64,000 bases of DNA, taken from the NCBI RefSeq assembly GCF_016924145.1, contig NZ_JAFFZO010000012.1, positions 1 through 64,000 of the forward strand. The letters run 5' to 3'. Positions 46,756 to 55,456 of this stretch are shown one piece after another. Position 1 is the stretch's first letter. Each line of letters opens with the position of its first letter. This DNA comes from Amphritea pacifica. Lineage in GTDB: Bacteria; Pseudomonadota; Gammaproteobacteria; Pseudomonadales; Balneatricaceae. Below the pieces are notes generated by a model that saw only the letters and a program-made list of their open reading frames with translations, ran no database searches and was not told the DNA's origin. The translations under genes were made by a program, and so were the position numbers.

Positions 46756-47641
46756 CTTCAGCGCCCTGGCTGCGGTTTCGCTGATAGCCGGCAATCAGCG
46801 AGCCGCTGACAATGGCAAGACAGGCCAGCAGCAGAGTGATATCAGCATTGGCGAGGCCTGTTAACACCAGTAACAGAGCGGAAATCAGTGGTGCCGAGTA
46901 GGCCAGTACTCCTAATAACTGCAGGTTGCCATGTTTGATACCGTAATCCCAGGTAAAGAAGGCGATCCCTACCGGGCCTAAACCCAGACCGATAACACCG
47001 AGCCACTGGCTTGCCGATACCGGCCAGACTGTGGTTTCCCATAGCCCGTGACAGAGCAGGGCCAGCAGTGCGGTAGCACCACAAAACCATCCGGCGGCGT
47101 CGGTGGAAACCTGTTTGACCAGCCGGCTCAGCACTGAATATCCGGACCAGATAAAGGCGCAGCAGAGGGCCAGCAGATAGCCGCCGAGATAGTCTGGATT
47201 GAAACCATCGCTTCCCTGACCAATCAGTAACCAGCAGCCATACAGCGCCAGCACCGCTCCGCTCAGGTGTCGTTTCAGCAGGTGTTCCCCGGGCAACAGG
47301 CTGGCAAACAGGACGATCAGTAATGGCCACAGATAAGCGATCAGGCTGACGCTCACCGCGGGAGCTTTGGTCATGGCGAGAAAGTAGCAGAAGTGATAGC
47401 CGAAATAACCGCCGACACTCAGAAACCAGGCCAGTTTAGGCTGGCGCAGATGGCGCAGACCCAGATGCCCCTGTCGCCACCAGTTCAGAGACATCAACAG
47501 AAACGCCAGAGCGAAGGTCATCGCCATCATCTGAAACGGCGGTATCCGACCGTCGGTCAGGCGGGTCAGTAGCGCCAGGGTTCCCCAGAGAAAGATGGAA
47601 ACGGAGCCGACCAGGGTGGCCCGCAGAGTGATCGTCGACAT
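46703..47641 (-). CDS. EamA/DMT superfamily transporter, YddG-like
   Basis: This inner-membrane exporter has 312 residues and about 10 TM helices in two EamA halves (SIFLWGTLALLTRL near the start, IWSGYSVLSRLVKQV in the middle). The arrangement resembles the aromatic amino-acid exporter YddG, but the substrate cannot be fixed. Divergent from nothing: it follows the AraC regulator gene on the same strand after about 75 bp, and its 3' end overlaps the hypothetical gene by 53 bp. Confidence 0.82.
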   Translation of the reverse strand: MSTITLRATLVGSVSIFLWGTLALLTRLTDGRIPPFQMMAMTFALAFLLMSLNWWRQGHLGLRHLRQPKLAWFLSVGGYFGYHFCYFLAMTKAPAVSVSLIAYLWPLLIVLFASLLPGEHLLKRHLSGAVLALYGCWLLIGQGSDGFNPDYLGGYLLALCCAFIWSGYSVLSRLVKQVSTDAAGWFCGATALLALLCHGLWETTVWPVSASQWLGVIGLGLGPVGIAFFTWDYGIKHGNLQLLGVLAYSAPLISALLLVLTGLANADITLLLACLAIVSGSLIAGYQRNRSQGAEVSAPESVYGVHQPDHRA

Positions 47642-47715
47642 GAATGGATATCCTGCTATTGAATCACACCAGCATAGCGCCAGCGTGAGTTCGGGACTTT
47701 CTCATCATGGCGGAA

Positions 47716-48444
47716 TTATTTGCCGACGCGGCGGAAATAGCTGGGAGGAATATCGAAGTGTCGGCGAAAGCGATCACTGAACGCTGCCAGACTGCTATAA
47801 CCGACAGCATCCGCTACCTGCTGAATCGACAGATGTCCCTGCTCAAGGAGTTGCCATGCCTGCTGCATCCGTTTTTCGATCACGTATTGCTGCGGCGTCA
47901 TCCCCAGTTGTTTACGGAACAGCTCGCCAAGCTGACGGGGGCTCAGGCTGGCGACAGCTGCCAACTGGCGTTGACTGATCGCGCTGTTGAAATGCTGATC
48001 AAGATAGTTGCGGGCGACTGCGATACGCCGATCCAGCCGCAGTTGGTGGCCGCATTGCTCCTGTAGTAGCTGAATCAATAACAGCAGCATCTGCCGCTGG
48101 GTGCTGGCAGAGTTATACTGCTGTAGCTGCTGGTGAAGGAAGCGCACATATTGATTCAGCGCCGGGTTCAGGTGGATGAAGGCCGGTAGCTGTTCAAACT
48201 CAGGGGCCAGTTGGTCAGGTATATCGGCGACCACAAAACAGTTGCCTTCAGAGCCTGAAAAGCCGTGGTCTTTACCTGCACTGATGATCGCAGCCTGATC
48301 TGAATCGACCCGACCGGACTGGTTGCCCACCGATATATCCAGCTGACCACTGACCGGCAGGACCAACTGGTGATAATCATGCAGGTGGTTATCGGTCTCG
48401 GCGCTATAGCTGCGCAGATCAAGTGTCAGGTTGTTGAGTGACAT
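47716..48444 (-). CDS. AraC family transcriptional regulator
   Basis: This 242-residue regulator has an N-terminal cupin-like sensing domain (HDYHQLVLPVSGQLDISVGN) and a C-terminal double helix-turn-helix (about 140-240, with SQRQLAAVASLSPRQLGELF and the second helix set QQVADAVGYSSLAAFSDRF). I chose ATG 48444 because GGGA lies 8 bp upstream; its start overlaps the end of the upstream alkyltransferase gene by 26 bp. It likely controls the neighbouring exporter genes. The effector is unknown. Confidence 0.85.
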   Translation of the reverse strand: MSLNNLTLDLRSYSAETDNHLHDYHQLVLPVSGQLDISVGNQSGRVDSDQAAIISAGKDHGFSGSEGNCFVVADIPDQLAPEFEQLPAFIHLNPALNQYVRFLHQQLQQYNSASTQRQMLLLLIQLLQEQCGHQLRLDRRIAVARNYLDQHFNSAISQRQLAAVASLSPRQLGELFRKQLGMTPQQYVIEKRMQQAWQLLEQGHLSIQQVADAVGYSSLAAFSDRFRRHFDIPPSYFRRVGK

Positions 48445-49270
48445 GTGCATATTCCCAGCTATGTATCGCCCGCTTTCGATCCGCCCCCCAGCGGTAGTTG
48501 CCGCTCTCACCACTCTCCCGTATGACCCGGTGACAGGGGATCAGATAACCGATATTGTTGGCGGCGACGGCGCTGCCAACCGCGCGTTGTCCTTTGGGCG
48601 AGCCCGTGGCGGCTGCCAGTTGCGAGTAGGAGCAGAACTGGCCCGGATGGGTGTTGAGCAGAGCTTGCCACACCTTTATCTGAAAATTGGTCCCCCGCAG
48701 TAACAGATGCAGTTTGCCCGGTTGTGGTGTGGCTGGGAATATCTTTTCCATCAGGGCTTCGACGCCGCGGTCATCGGCGATGATGGTTGCATTGGGCCAC
48801 TGCTGCAACAGCTCTGTCTGACGTTCACTCCGGTCTTCATCGAGGAAGGCCAGATAACAGAGGCCGCGCCGGGTCCAGCCCGCCAGTGCGAGTCCAAAGG
48901 GGGACGCCGCCATACCATAGTGCAGTTCGACACCCATCCCTCCGGTTCTGATCTCTCCCGGCGTCATCGCTTCGCAGCTGATCATCAGATCGTGAAGACG
49001 TCCACCGCCGGAGAGGCCGGCGTCGTGTGCGGCAGTAAGGCTATCCGTGGATGCTTTCAGTGCACTGAGGGCATGCTCTTTAGTCAGGTACTGGAGAAAT
49101 CGCTTGGGGGAGATACCCGCCCAGGCACTGAAGATGCGTTGCAGGTGGTGCTCGCTCATATGAACGGCTGCTGCAACTTCGGCCAGTTCGGGTTGGTGTT
49201 TGGCGTGCTGGCGGATGTAACGGATCGCCGTGGCGACTGTTTTGTAATGTTGAAGGGATCGGTCAGACAT
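48419..49270 (-). CDS. AraC-type helix-turn-helix fused to O6-methylguanine-DNA methyltransferase
   Basis: The 283-residue protein has an N-terminal AraC DNA-binding domain (about 10-105, MSEHHLQRIFSAWAGISPKRFLQ in outline) and a C-terminal MGMT domain with the acceptor cysteine in IPCHRVIR (about 245-252) and the Ogt-type FQIKVWQALL. It has the layout of Ada without the N-terminal zinc domain that senses methyl phosphotriesters, so it could repair O6-alkylguanine but lacks Ada's usual switch. It overlaps the EamA gene before it by 8 bp and the AraC gene after it by 26 bp. Confidence 0.88.
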   Translation of the reverse strand: MSDRSLQHYKTVATAIRYIRQHAKHQPELAEVAAAVHMSEHHLQRIFSAWAGISPKRFLQYLTKEHALSALKASTDSLTAAHDAGLSGGGRLHDLMISCEAMTPGEIRTGGMGVELHYGMAASPFGLALAGWTRRGLCYLAFLDEDRSERQTELLQQWPNATIIADDRGVEALMEKIFPATPQPGKLHLLLRGTNFQIKVWQALLNTHPGQFCSYSQLAAATGSPKGQRAVGSAVAANNIGYLIPCHRVIRESGESGNYRWGADRKRAIHSWEYAHVTQQPDT

Positions 49271-50156
49271 ATGAGGCTCCCCTGTTTCGCCATAGGCTCA
49301 GTGGGTTGAAGCCGGTCACGAGTACTACTCCGGTAAGGATAGTCAGCCCGCCCGTGATGGTATGCCAGCCTATCGGTTCATCCAGCAGCAGGTGCCCCCA
49401 GAGCACACCGAAGACCGGCACGATATAAACCACGGTAAGCGCTGAAGGGGCGCCAATCTCAGCGATCAGTCTGAAGTAAAACAGATAGGCGATACCGGTG
49501 CAGACAATGCCCAGCAGTAATACTGAGCCGATAATTTCCGGATCGCTGCTCGCCTGTGTTGGGAAGAACGGCAGTAGTGGCAGCAGTAACAGGCTGGCAG
49601 CCCACATGCTCCCATGGGCATTGGCAAAGGGCTCTATCGCACTTTTACCCTGTGCATAACAGGTTGCTATCCCATAACTGAGTGCCGCGCTGAGTGCCGC
49701 GCCAATGACTACCCAGGAGTCTGCGGCTAAAACCGCAGGGTCAAAGCCGACCAATAAAGCCACTCCGCTGATGCCTGCTATGAGTCCGGCAAACACTTTT
49801 AAGGTAATCGTTTTTTTATATCGCAACGCCACCAGGATTGTTCCCCAGATCGGTGCGGTGGCATTGAGTATCGATAGCAGCGATGCGGAAAGTGTTTGTG
49901 CGGCGTAGGCAAACAGCAGAAAGGGGAGGGCTGAATTAAACCAGCCCAGTATGCAGTAATGTTTCCAGTGCTGCCGTAGCTGTAAATGGCGTTTGAGAAA
50001 CGTAGCAACTGCCAGCAGGAACAGAGCTGCAAGCAGCAGTCGTAACTCAATCAGAATAGCTGGGCCAATGACCGGAGCGGCTATCCGCATAAATAGAAAT
50101 GATCCGCCCCAGAGCGCGGCAAGGCTCAGCAATTGTAGCAGGTGCTTAATCGTCAT
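49263..50156 (-). CDS. EamA/DMT superfamily transporter
   Basis: This 297-residue, ten-helix inner-membrane protein has two EamA repeats (LAALWGGSFLFMRIAAPVIG at the start, AALSYGIATCYAQGK in the middle). Substrate unknown. It is the first gene of the leftward group EamA - AraC/MGMT - AraC - EamA, with a putative promoter upstream and overlapping gene ends throughout. Confidence 0.85.
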   Translation of the reverse strand: MTIKHLLQLLSLAALWGGSFLFMRIAAPVIGPAILIELRLLLAALFLLAVATFLKRHLQLRQHWKHYCILGWFNSALPFLLFAYAAQTLSASLLSILNATAPIWGTILVALRYKKTITLKVFAGLIAGISGVALLVGFDPAVLAADSWVVIGAALSAALSYGIATCYAQGKSAIEPFANAHGSMWAASLLLLPLLPFFPTQASSDPEIIGSVLLLGIVCTGIAYLFYFRLIAEIGAPSALTVVYIVPVFGVLWGHLLLDEPIGWHTITGGLTILTGVVLVTGFNPLSLWRNRGASYV

Positions 50157-50239
50157 TGTGCTGTTCCGTATGGGTGTTAATCCGTTTAGTGTTGACGATT
50201 TAAGTCGCCAGAGCCACCCGATTCTTGCGCTAATTGTCT

Positions 50240-50266
50240 ATTATATTCAGTCAGGCAGCCCGCCAA
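50240..50266 (-). promoter_or_regulatory. Putative promoter of the EamA-MGMT-AraC group
   Basis: On the - strand, TTGGCG (50266-50261) and a perfect TATAAT (50245-50240) are 15 bp apart, slightly short of the ideal 17. It lies about 85 bp before the EamA start. Confidence 0.4.
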
Positions 50267-50270
50267 AAAC

Positions 50271-51428
50271 TCAGTCGTCGAGAAACTGTTCCAGCAGATC
50301 ATTCAGAAACAGTCGTCCCTGTGGAGAGGGGGCAAGAATCGCTGCATCGGTTTCCATCAGACCGGACTGGCGACACCGCTCCAGAAGGTCCTGGATTGAA
50401 GTCAGTGATACGCCGGTGCGCTGGGTGAACAGATCGCTTTTGACTCCATGGGTCAGTCGTAAAGCGTTCATCATGAACTCAAAAGGGCGTTCCTGAGGTG
50501 TGATATCCTGCTCCCCGGACAGAGGGGTCAGGGCATCCATATAGGCTTTTGGCTGACGCTGTTTCCAGCGGCGGCTGATTCGATTCTGTTGCGGCCAGCT
50601 GATCTTCCCATGGGCACCGGCACCGATGCCTATATAATCGCCAAACTGCCAGTAGTTAAGATTATGCTGCGACTGACGCCCGGGCTGACTGTAGGCTGAG
50701 ATCTCGTATTGATGATATCCATGAGCTTCCAGCAGGGCCTGCCCCTGTTCCTGTATCGCCCACAGATCTTCATCTTCTGGTAGTTCTGGCGGCTTACTGA
50801 AGAATTCGGTATTGGGTTCGATGGTCAGTTGGTACCAGGAAAGATGGGTGGGTTGCAGGCCAATCGCCTGTTGCAGATCAGCCAGGGCCATCTCCGGCGT
50901 CTGTTGCGGCAGACCATGCATCAGATCGAGATTGAAATTATCGAAACCGATCTCCCGGGCTTTGCTGGCGGCGAGCAAGGCATCATTACGGTTATGAATC
51001 CGTCCCAATTGCTGTAACCGGCCACTGTCAAAGCTTTGGATCCCAATGGAAAGGCGGTTGATACCGGCCTGGCGAAAACCTGCAAAACGGTCCTGTTCGA
51101 AGGTGCCGGGGTTGGCCTCCATGGTGATCTCGGCCGACGGGGACAGGGGCGTCAGTGTTTCGATGCCCCGGAGTATCTGTTGGATTCCGCTGGCATCAAA
51201 CAGGCTGGGGGTTCCGCCACCGATAAAAATGGTTTCGATGACTCTTCCCTGTACAGCGGGAAGCTCCGACTCAAGATCTCTTAACAGTGCATCAATATAG
51301 CGTTGCTGTGGAATCTCTCCGGTAACCGCGTGGGAATTAAAGTCGCAATAGGGGCACTTACGCACACACCAGGGAATGTGTATATAGAGGGATAGCGGTG
51401 GCAGTGAGAGCATCAGCGACCGGCTCAA
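50271..51428 (-). CDS. hemW: Radical SAM heme chaperone HemW
   Basis: The 385-residue protein has the radical SAM cysteine motif CVRKCPYC (C21, C25, C28), then GGGTPSLF, and the family segments ANPGTFE, GINRLSIGIQSF and NLDLMHGLPQQTP, with the HemW C-terminal domain. It is related to the anaerobic coproporphyrinogen oxidase HemN, but the CxxxCxxC with no fourth cysteine pattern of HemN and the gene place next to rdgB point to HemW, which binds and delivers heme. Overlaps rdgB by 4 bp. Confidence 0.92.
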   Translation of the reverse strand: MSRSLMLSLPPLSLYIHIPWCVRKCPYCDFNSHAVTGEIPQQRYIDALLRDLESELPAVQGRVIETIFIGGGTPSLFDASGIQQILRGIETLTPLSPSAEITMEANPGTFEQDRFAGFRQAGINRLSIGIQSFDSGRLQQLGRIHNRNDALLAASKAREIGFDNFNLDLMHGLPQQTPEMALADLQQAIGLQPTHLSWYQLTIEPNTEFFSKPPELPEDEDLWAIQEQGQALLEAHGYHQYEISAYSQPGRQSQHNLNYWQFGDYIGIGAGAHGKISWPQQNRISRRWKQRQPKAYMDALTPLSGEQDITPQERPFEFMMNALRLTHGVKSDLFTQRTGVSLTSIQDLLERCRQSGLMETDAAILAPSPQGRLFLNDLLEQFLDD

Positions 51429-52024
51429 AGATAGGCCGGGATCATCTTGATCAGTTGCTGAACCGCTTGTCCCCGGTGACTGATTTTGTTTTTTTGCTCG
51501 GGGGGCAACTGAGCTGACGCGATATCCAGCCCGGGAACCAGAAACAGTGGGTCATAGCCAAAGCCGTTTTCGCCCTGGGGCAGGGGCAGAATCTGTCCCT
51601 CCCAACTGCCCTGACAGATCAGTGGCGTGGGGTCTTCTGCATGACGCATAAACACCAGAACGCACCGGAAACGCGCGGTTCGCTGTTCCGGAGAGGCGCC
51701 TTCGAGCAGCGTTAGAAGTTTCTGATTATTTTCCGCATCGGTGGCACCAGCCCCTGCAAAACGGGCGGAGTAGATCCCTGGCGCCCCGTTGAGGAGATCC
51801 ACCTCCAGCCCTGAGTCGTCTGCCAGTGCCGGCAAACCGGTCAGTTGCGACGCATGGCGGGCTTTAATAATGGCATTTTCAACAAAGCTCAGGCCGGTCT
51901 CTTCTGCATCGGGGACGCTGAACTGTGACTGAGGAATCACCTCAACCCCCAGCTCCCCTAAAACCTGATTAAACTCTTTCAGTTTACCTCTGTTGCCGCT
52001 GGCAAGGACTATTTGACGGGTCAT
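51425..52024 (-). CDS. rdgB: dITP/XTP pyrophosphatase
   Basis: This Ham1/RdgB enzyme removes non-canonical purine nucleotides (ITP, dITP, XTP). The 199 residues start QIVLASGNRGKLKEF with the substrate-binding SGN-x-x-K; ALADDSGLEVDLLNGAPGIYSARFAG (in outline) holds the metal-binding acids, and GENGFGYDPLFLV is the second signature. Part of the yggS-to-hemW operon. Confidence 0.95.
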   Translation of the reverse strand: MTRQIVLASGNRGKLKEFNQVLGELGVEVIPQSQFSVPDAEETGLSFVENAIIKARHASQLTGLPALADDSGLEVDLLNGAPGIYSARFAGAGATDAENNQKLLTLLEGASPEQRTARFRCVLVFMRHAEDPTPLICQGSWEGQILPLPQGENGFGYDPLFLVPGLDIASAQLPPEQKNKISHRGQAVQQLIKMIPAYL

Positions 52025-52060
52025 TAACGGGCCTTTATTTTTTGTTCAGATCGTCAGCAG

Positions 52061-52543
52061 TCAGTCGACGTAGAAGCGCTGTTCAAAATTGATGGTATAG
52101 GCAGGCTGATTTGGATCAGGTTGAACCTGTAAATTGAAACGCAGCACCTGATCATCGGTAAAACCATATTCGCCGATATAGTAAAGCGCATTGGTCTCCT
52201 CGATCTTCATAAATTTCAGCGTCTGCCGCTGGGAGATCAGATTGGTGACATCACCCGAAACAATGGCCGAAACCGGTTTGGTTGTGCCATCGGCCTGTTT
52301 TTTAAGCACCGAGATATTCAGCAACCCTTTGGTTTTGCTGCGTTCAATGCCATAGGATGAGGCGATATCCGGTTCAATAAAGCTACTATTGAAGGCGTTG
52401 TAGTGGATCATGTAGTCCCCATGGGAGACCATCTGTTCGGCAGAGGCGCTGCTGCTGAAAGCGGCACTCAGCAACCCCGCGAACATCAACAGAATCGTTG
52501 CGGTTGTTTGAAGAAATCCATGGTGCCTGGTTGGCGTTTTCAT
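52061..52543 (-). CDS. DUF4426 domain-containing periplasmic protein
   Basis: This 160-residue exported protein has a signal peptide (hydrophobic TATILLMFAGLLSAAFS, cleavage likely after ASA) and a mature core with GDYMIHYNAFNSSFIEPDIA and ISQRQTLKFM. DUF4426 proteins of this size sit between metW and rdgB in Pseudomonas and relatives. Function unknown. Confidence 0.88.
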   Translation of the reverse strand: MKTPTRHHGFLQTTATILLMFAGLLSAAFSSSASAEQMVSHGDYMIHYNAFNSSFIEPDIASSYGIERSKTKGLLNISVLKKQADGTTKPVSAIVSGDVTNLISQRQTLKFMKIEETNALYYIGEYGFTDDQVLRFNLQVQPDPNQPAYTINFEQRFYVD

Positions 52544-52554
52544 TTTATCTCTCC

Positions 52555-53145
52555 CTATCGGGTGATCCGGTAGATTGCGATTTCACCCAGCATATTGGGC
52601 CACAAACGGATCGACCAGTGATGTTTATGTTCATTATCCACCACCGTGCGATCAAGGATGTGAATGTTGCGCTCGACGCATAGCTGTTCAAAATCCTTGA
52701 AGGTACAGAAGTGGATATTGGGTGTATTGTACCAAGTATAGGGCAGGAATTTAGATACGGGCATTTTCCCGCGAAACGCCAGATAGCCCCGTGCCCGCCA
52801 GTGACCAAAGTTGGGAAAGGTGACAATGCACTCTTTGCCGATGCGCAGCATCTCATCAACAATCTGGTCCGGACGATACATCACCTGCAGTGCCTGTGTC
52901 ATGATGACGGTGTCGAAACTGCTGTCATCGATGCTGGCGAGCCCCTCATCGATATTTTTTTCGATTACATTGACCCCTTTTTCGAGGCAGGCGGTGATGT
53001 TGTCATGGTCCACCTCGACGCCGTAACCGGTGATCTGTTTCTGTTGCTGCAGAAAGGCCAGCAGCTCGCCATTACCACAGCCCAGATCCAGCACCTTACT
53101 GTTGGGCGCTATCCACTCCTGAATGATTTCCAGATCCGCTCGCAT
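52555..53145 (-). CDS. metW: Methionine biosynthesis protein MetW
   Basis: This 196-residue SAM-dependent methyltransferase-fold protein has motif I VLDLGCGNGELLAFL (about 18-32), YGVEVDHDNI, and the typical FPNFGHWRARGYLAFRGKMP in outline. It is encoded directly after metX, with TGATG sharing one base, and the metX-metW pair acts together in homoserine acylation. The exact reaction of MetW is not settled. Confidence 0.93.
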   Translation of the reverse strand: MRADLEIIQEWIAPNSKVLDLGCGNGELLAFLQQQKQITGYGVEVDHDNITACLEKGVNVIEKNIDEGLASIDDSSFDTVIMTQALQVMYRPDQIVDEMLRIGKECIVTFPNFGHWRARGYLAFRGKMPVSKFLPYTWYNTPNIHFCTFKDFEQLCVERNIHILDRTVVDNEHKHHWSIRLWPNMLGEIAIYRITR

Positions 53146-54311
53146 CAGTTGTTCTCCTTACTGGTTGGGGGAATATCGCTGGCAACCTGCTTCATATAGG
53201 CTGAATAGATATCCATATAGCGAGGGTTCGGAATCAGAAATGCGTCATGACCATGATCGGAGTCTACTTCGGCATAGCTCACTTTTTTTTCTGCGGCAAC
53301 CAGCGCATCGACAATCTCGCGGGATCGTTCAGGCGAGAAGCGCCAGTCCGAGGTAAAGGAGATCACCATAAACTTGCACAGCGCATTGCGAACCGCTTCG
53401 GCCAGGTTGTGACCGTAGTCCGCCGCCGGGTCGAAATAGTCCAGTGCTTTGGTCATCAGCAGATAGGTATTGGCATCGAAGGCGGTGGAAAAACGTTCTC
53501 CCTGATAACGCAGATAGGATTCAACCTCAAATTGCGGGTTGAAATCGTAGCTGATCTTGCCCTCCCGCAACTCCCGGCCAAATTTTTCCCGCATACCGTC
53601 ATCGGACAGATAGGTAATATGCCCCAGCATCCGCGCCAGCATCAGTCCGGTTTTGGGGACGTTACCGTTCTCGTAGAAATGGCCGTTATTAAAATCTGGG
53701 TCCCGGGTGATTGCCTGCCGGGCAACCTCATTAAATGCGATGTTCTGGGCACTGAGTCTGGGGGCCGCTGCGATAATCAGGCAGTGGCGCAGTCGTTGTG
53801 GGTAATCGATCGCCCATTGAAGTGCCTGCATTCCCCCCAGGCTGCCCCCGACAACGGCCGCCCACTGTTGAATGCCAAAATGATCTGCCAGACGAGCCTG
53901 ACTTTCAACCCAGTCCGGGACCGTCATGATGGGAAAATCAGGGCCAAAGGGTTTGCCGGTTTCGGGATTGATGCTCTGTGGTCCGGTGGAGCCATGACAA
54001 CCGCCGAGATTATTCAGGCCAATGACAAAAAAAGTATTGGTATCGATCGGTTTGCCCGGGCCGATAGCCGAATCCCACCAGCCGGGCTTGCTTTCCTGTT
54101 CACTGTGAAAGCCCGCCAGATGATGGTTTCCTGACAGCGCATGACACACCAGAACGGCATTGGAGGTATCGGCATTCAGGGTGCCGTAAGTTTCTACAAT
54201 CAGCTCGTAACTGTCGAGCTGACGACCGCAGGCCAGGGGCAGTGGCTGCTCAAAATGGATGATCTGTGGTGTAACGATACCGACAGAGTCTTGGGGAAAT
54301 GATTGAGGCAT
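53145..54311 (-). CDS. metX: Homoserine O-acyltransferase MetX
   Basis: This alpha/beta-hydrolase-fold enzyme opens methionine synthesis by acylating homoserine. The 388 residues contain the oxyanion/nucleophile stretch [14 protein letters not shown] (S157), the catalytic Asp in [11 protein letters not shown] and the catalytic His in [11 protein letters not shown] chose ATG 54311 ([16 protein letters not shown]), which aligns with the Pseudomonas protein; a GTG 9 bp earlier is less likely. The R in SDWRF suggests succinyl-CoA use (MetXS), as I recall for Pseudomonas, rather than acetyl-CoA. It is followed by metW. Confidence 0.93.
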   Translation of the reverse strand: MPQSFPQDSVGIVTPQIIHFEQPLPLACGRQLDSYELIVETYGTLNADTSNAVLVCHALSGNHHLAGFHSEQESKPGWWDSAIGPGKPIDTNTFFVIGLNNLGGCHGSTGPQSINPETGKPFGPDFPIMTVPDWVESQARLADHFGIQQWAAVVGGSLGGMQALQWAIDYPQRLRHCLIIAAAPRLSAQNIAFNEVARQAITRDPDFNNGHFYENGNVPKTGLMLARMLGHITYLSDDGMREKFGRELREGKISYDFNPQFEVESYLRYQGERFSTAFDANTYLLMTKALDYFDPAADYGHNLAEAVRNALCKFMVISFTSDWRFSPERSREIVDALVAAEKKVSYAEVDSDHGHDAFLIPNPRYMDIYSAYMKQVASDIPPTSKENN

Positions 54312-54391
54312 AGTTCTCACTTATTGCTGATAACTTGAAATATGGAGCTGCTGATCTATCGGGTCGAGCTTCACATTTCGTACAGCAGAGA

Positions 54392-54417
54392 CTGGCTATC
54401 CAGAATCAGATAGCCAG
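54392..54417 (-). repeat. Hairpin in the metX leader
   Basis: A perfect 9-bp stem CTGGCTATC / GATAGCCAG with an 8-nt loop lies between yggU and metX, about 80 bp before the metX start. There is no T-run, so it is not a plain terminator. It may stabilise the transcript or mark an internal regulatory point. I see no SAM-riboswitch core around it. Confidence 0.5.
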
Positions 54418-54452
54418 CGGGTCGGTAATTATGCAGGGATCTCAGTATCACT

Positions 54453-54746
54453 TCAGGTGCGCTCAATCGTCAGTTGTTCTGGAAATTTTTTCGGGTCTGC
54501 AATCTTTACCCGCTTTTGTCGACCCAGCTCGCCACTCAGGATTGTAACTGAGCTTTTTGCCACACCAAACTGTTTCGCCAGAAATTTTATCAAATGGGCA
54601 TTGGCCTTGCCTTCTATAGGCGGCGCAGTGATACGGATTTTAACACTATCATCCAGTAAGCCAACAATTGCATCATTGCTGGCTTTGGGTTGCAGACGAC
54701 AGCTGATAATCAGACAGTCGTCCTGCCAGGAGTAAAAGTCTGTCAT
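54453..54746 (-). CDS. yggU: DUF167 family protein YggU
   Basis: This 97-residue protein has the DUF167 pattern: IISCRLQPKASNDAIVG near the start, VKIRITAPPIEGKANAHLIKF in the middle, and VAKSSVTILSGELGRQKRVKI toward the end (segments in outline). A small soluble alpha/beta protein of unknown function, always near proC-yggT. Start 9 bp after the yggT stop. Confidence 0.92.
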   Translation of the reverse strand: MTDFYSWQDDCLIISCRLQPKASNDAIVGLLDDSVKIRITAPPIEGKANAHLIKFLAKQFGVAKSSVTILSGELGRQKRVKIADPKKFPEQLTIERT

Positions 54747-54754
54747 CAGCGTCC

Positions 54755-55312
54755 TCAGAGCAGGAAGTGGGTCAGGTTGCCTAGCTGGTAACGGGCGATC
54801 TGGATGACGAAAAAGATCAGTATCGGCGACAGATCAAGTCCTCCCAGGGAGGGAATCACCCTGCGTGCCAGGGCAAACAGCGGTTCTGTCAGCTGTACAA
54901 TCAGTTGTGGCCCCGGATGATAGCTACCGGGGGCCACCCAACTGATGATCACCGCGCCAATAACCGCGTAAAAATAGATATCGAGAATCGTATTCAGTAC
55001 CCCGATGCCGGAAAGGACCATCACGGGAGACAGGTTTGCACCCATGCTCTGGCCTTTGAGCAGCAGAATAATTGCCCAGAGCGCAACATTGATTAAAAAC
55101 GCCAGTAACAGCGGTGAAAGATCGATATTGGCGGGGCGTGGCAATACTCTCTGTAATGGTGTCAGTGGCACTGCAGTAATTTTAACGACCGCCTGACAGA
55201 TAGGGTTGTAATAGTCGGCTTTAGCGATCTGTAGCAAAAATCGCAGCACGACAATGAAAACATAAAGCTGGCCGAAAAGCTGAATAATTGAACTGAGAGG
55301 ATCCTGTCCCAT
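54755..55312 (-). CDS. yggT: YggT family membrane protein
   Basis: This 185-residue protein carries two YggT repeats, each with two TM helices (LYVFIVVLRFLLQIAKADYY; ISWVAPGSYHPGPQLIVQLT with FALARRVIPSLGGLDLSPI). YggT proteins are linked to osmotic or envelope functions, but the mechanism is unknown. I chose ATG 55312 (MGQDPLSSIIQLFGQLY), with GAGA 5 bp upstream; an in-frame GTG/ATG further up gives an extra polar N-terminus that does not fit the family. Confidence 0.9.
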   Translation of the reverse strand: MGQDPLSSIIQLFGQLYVFIVVLRFLLQIAKADYYNPICQAVVKITAVPLTPLQRVLPRPANIDLSPLLLAFLINVALWAIILLLKGQSMGANLSPVMVLSGIGVLNTILDIYFYAVIGAVIISWVAPGSYHPGPQLIVQLTEPLFALARRVIPSLGGLDLSPILIFFVIQIARYQLGNLTHFLL

Positions 55313-55456
55313 TGTCTCTGTTCCTGTTGCAGATATCTGTTTGGGTTGATTCAGTGTCTGGCGCATTACAGTGTGAGTCATGCGTCAGCGTATAGCCCTG
55401 AGTATAGAGCCTTTCATGGTGACTATGAACCGAAGAAAGGCATTTATATCATTTGC

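Noticed and set aside
48707-49309. 200-residue frame on the + strand over the AraC-MGMT gene
   Set aside because: Antisense shadow; the leftward frame carries the PCHRV active site and helix-turn-helix.
53247-54134. 295-residue frame on the + strand inside metX
   Set aside because: Antisense to metX, which has a complete catalytic triad; no recognisable domain in the shadow.
54321-54452. SAM-type riboswitch before metX
   Set aside because: Only one simple hairpin is visible; no conserved SAM-binding core or terminator switch.
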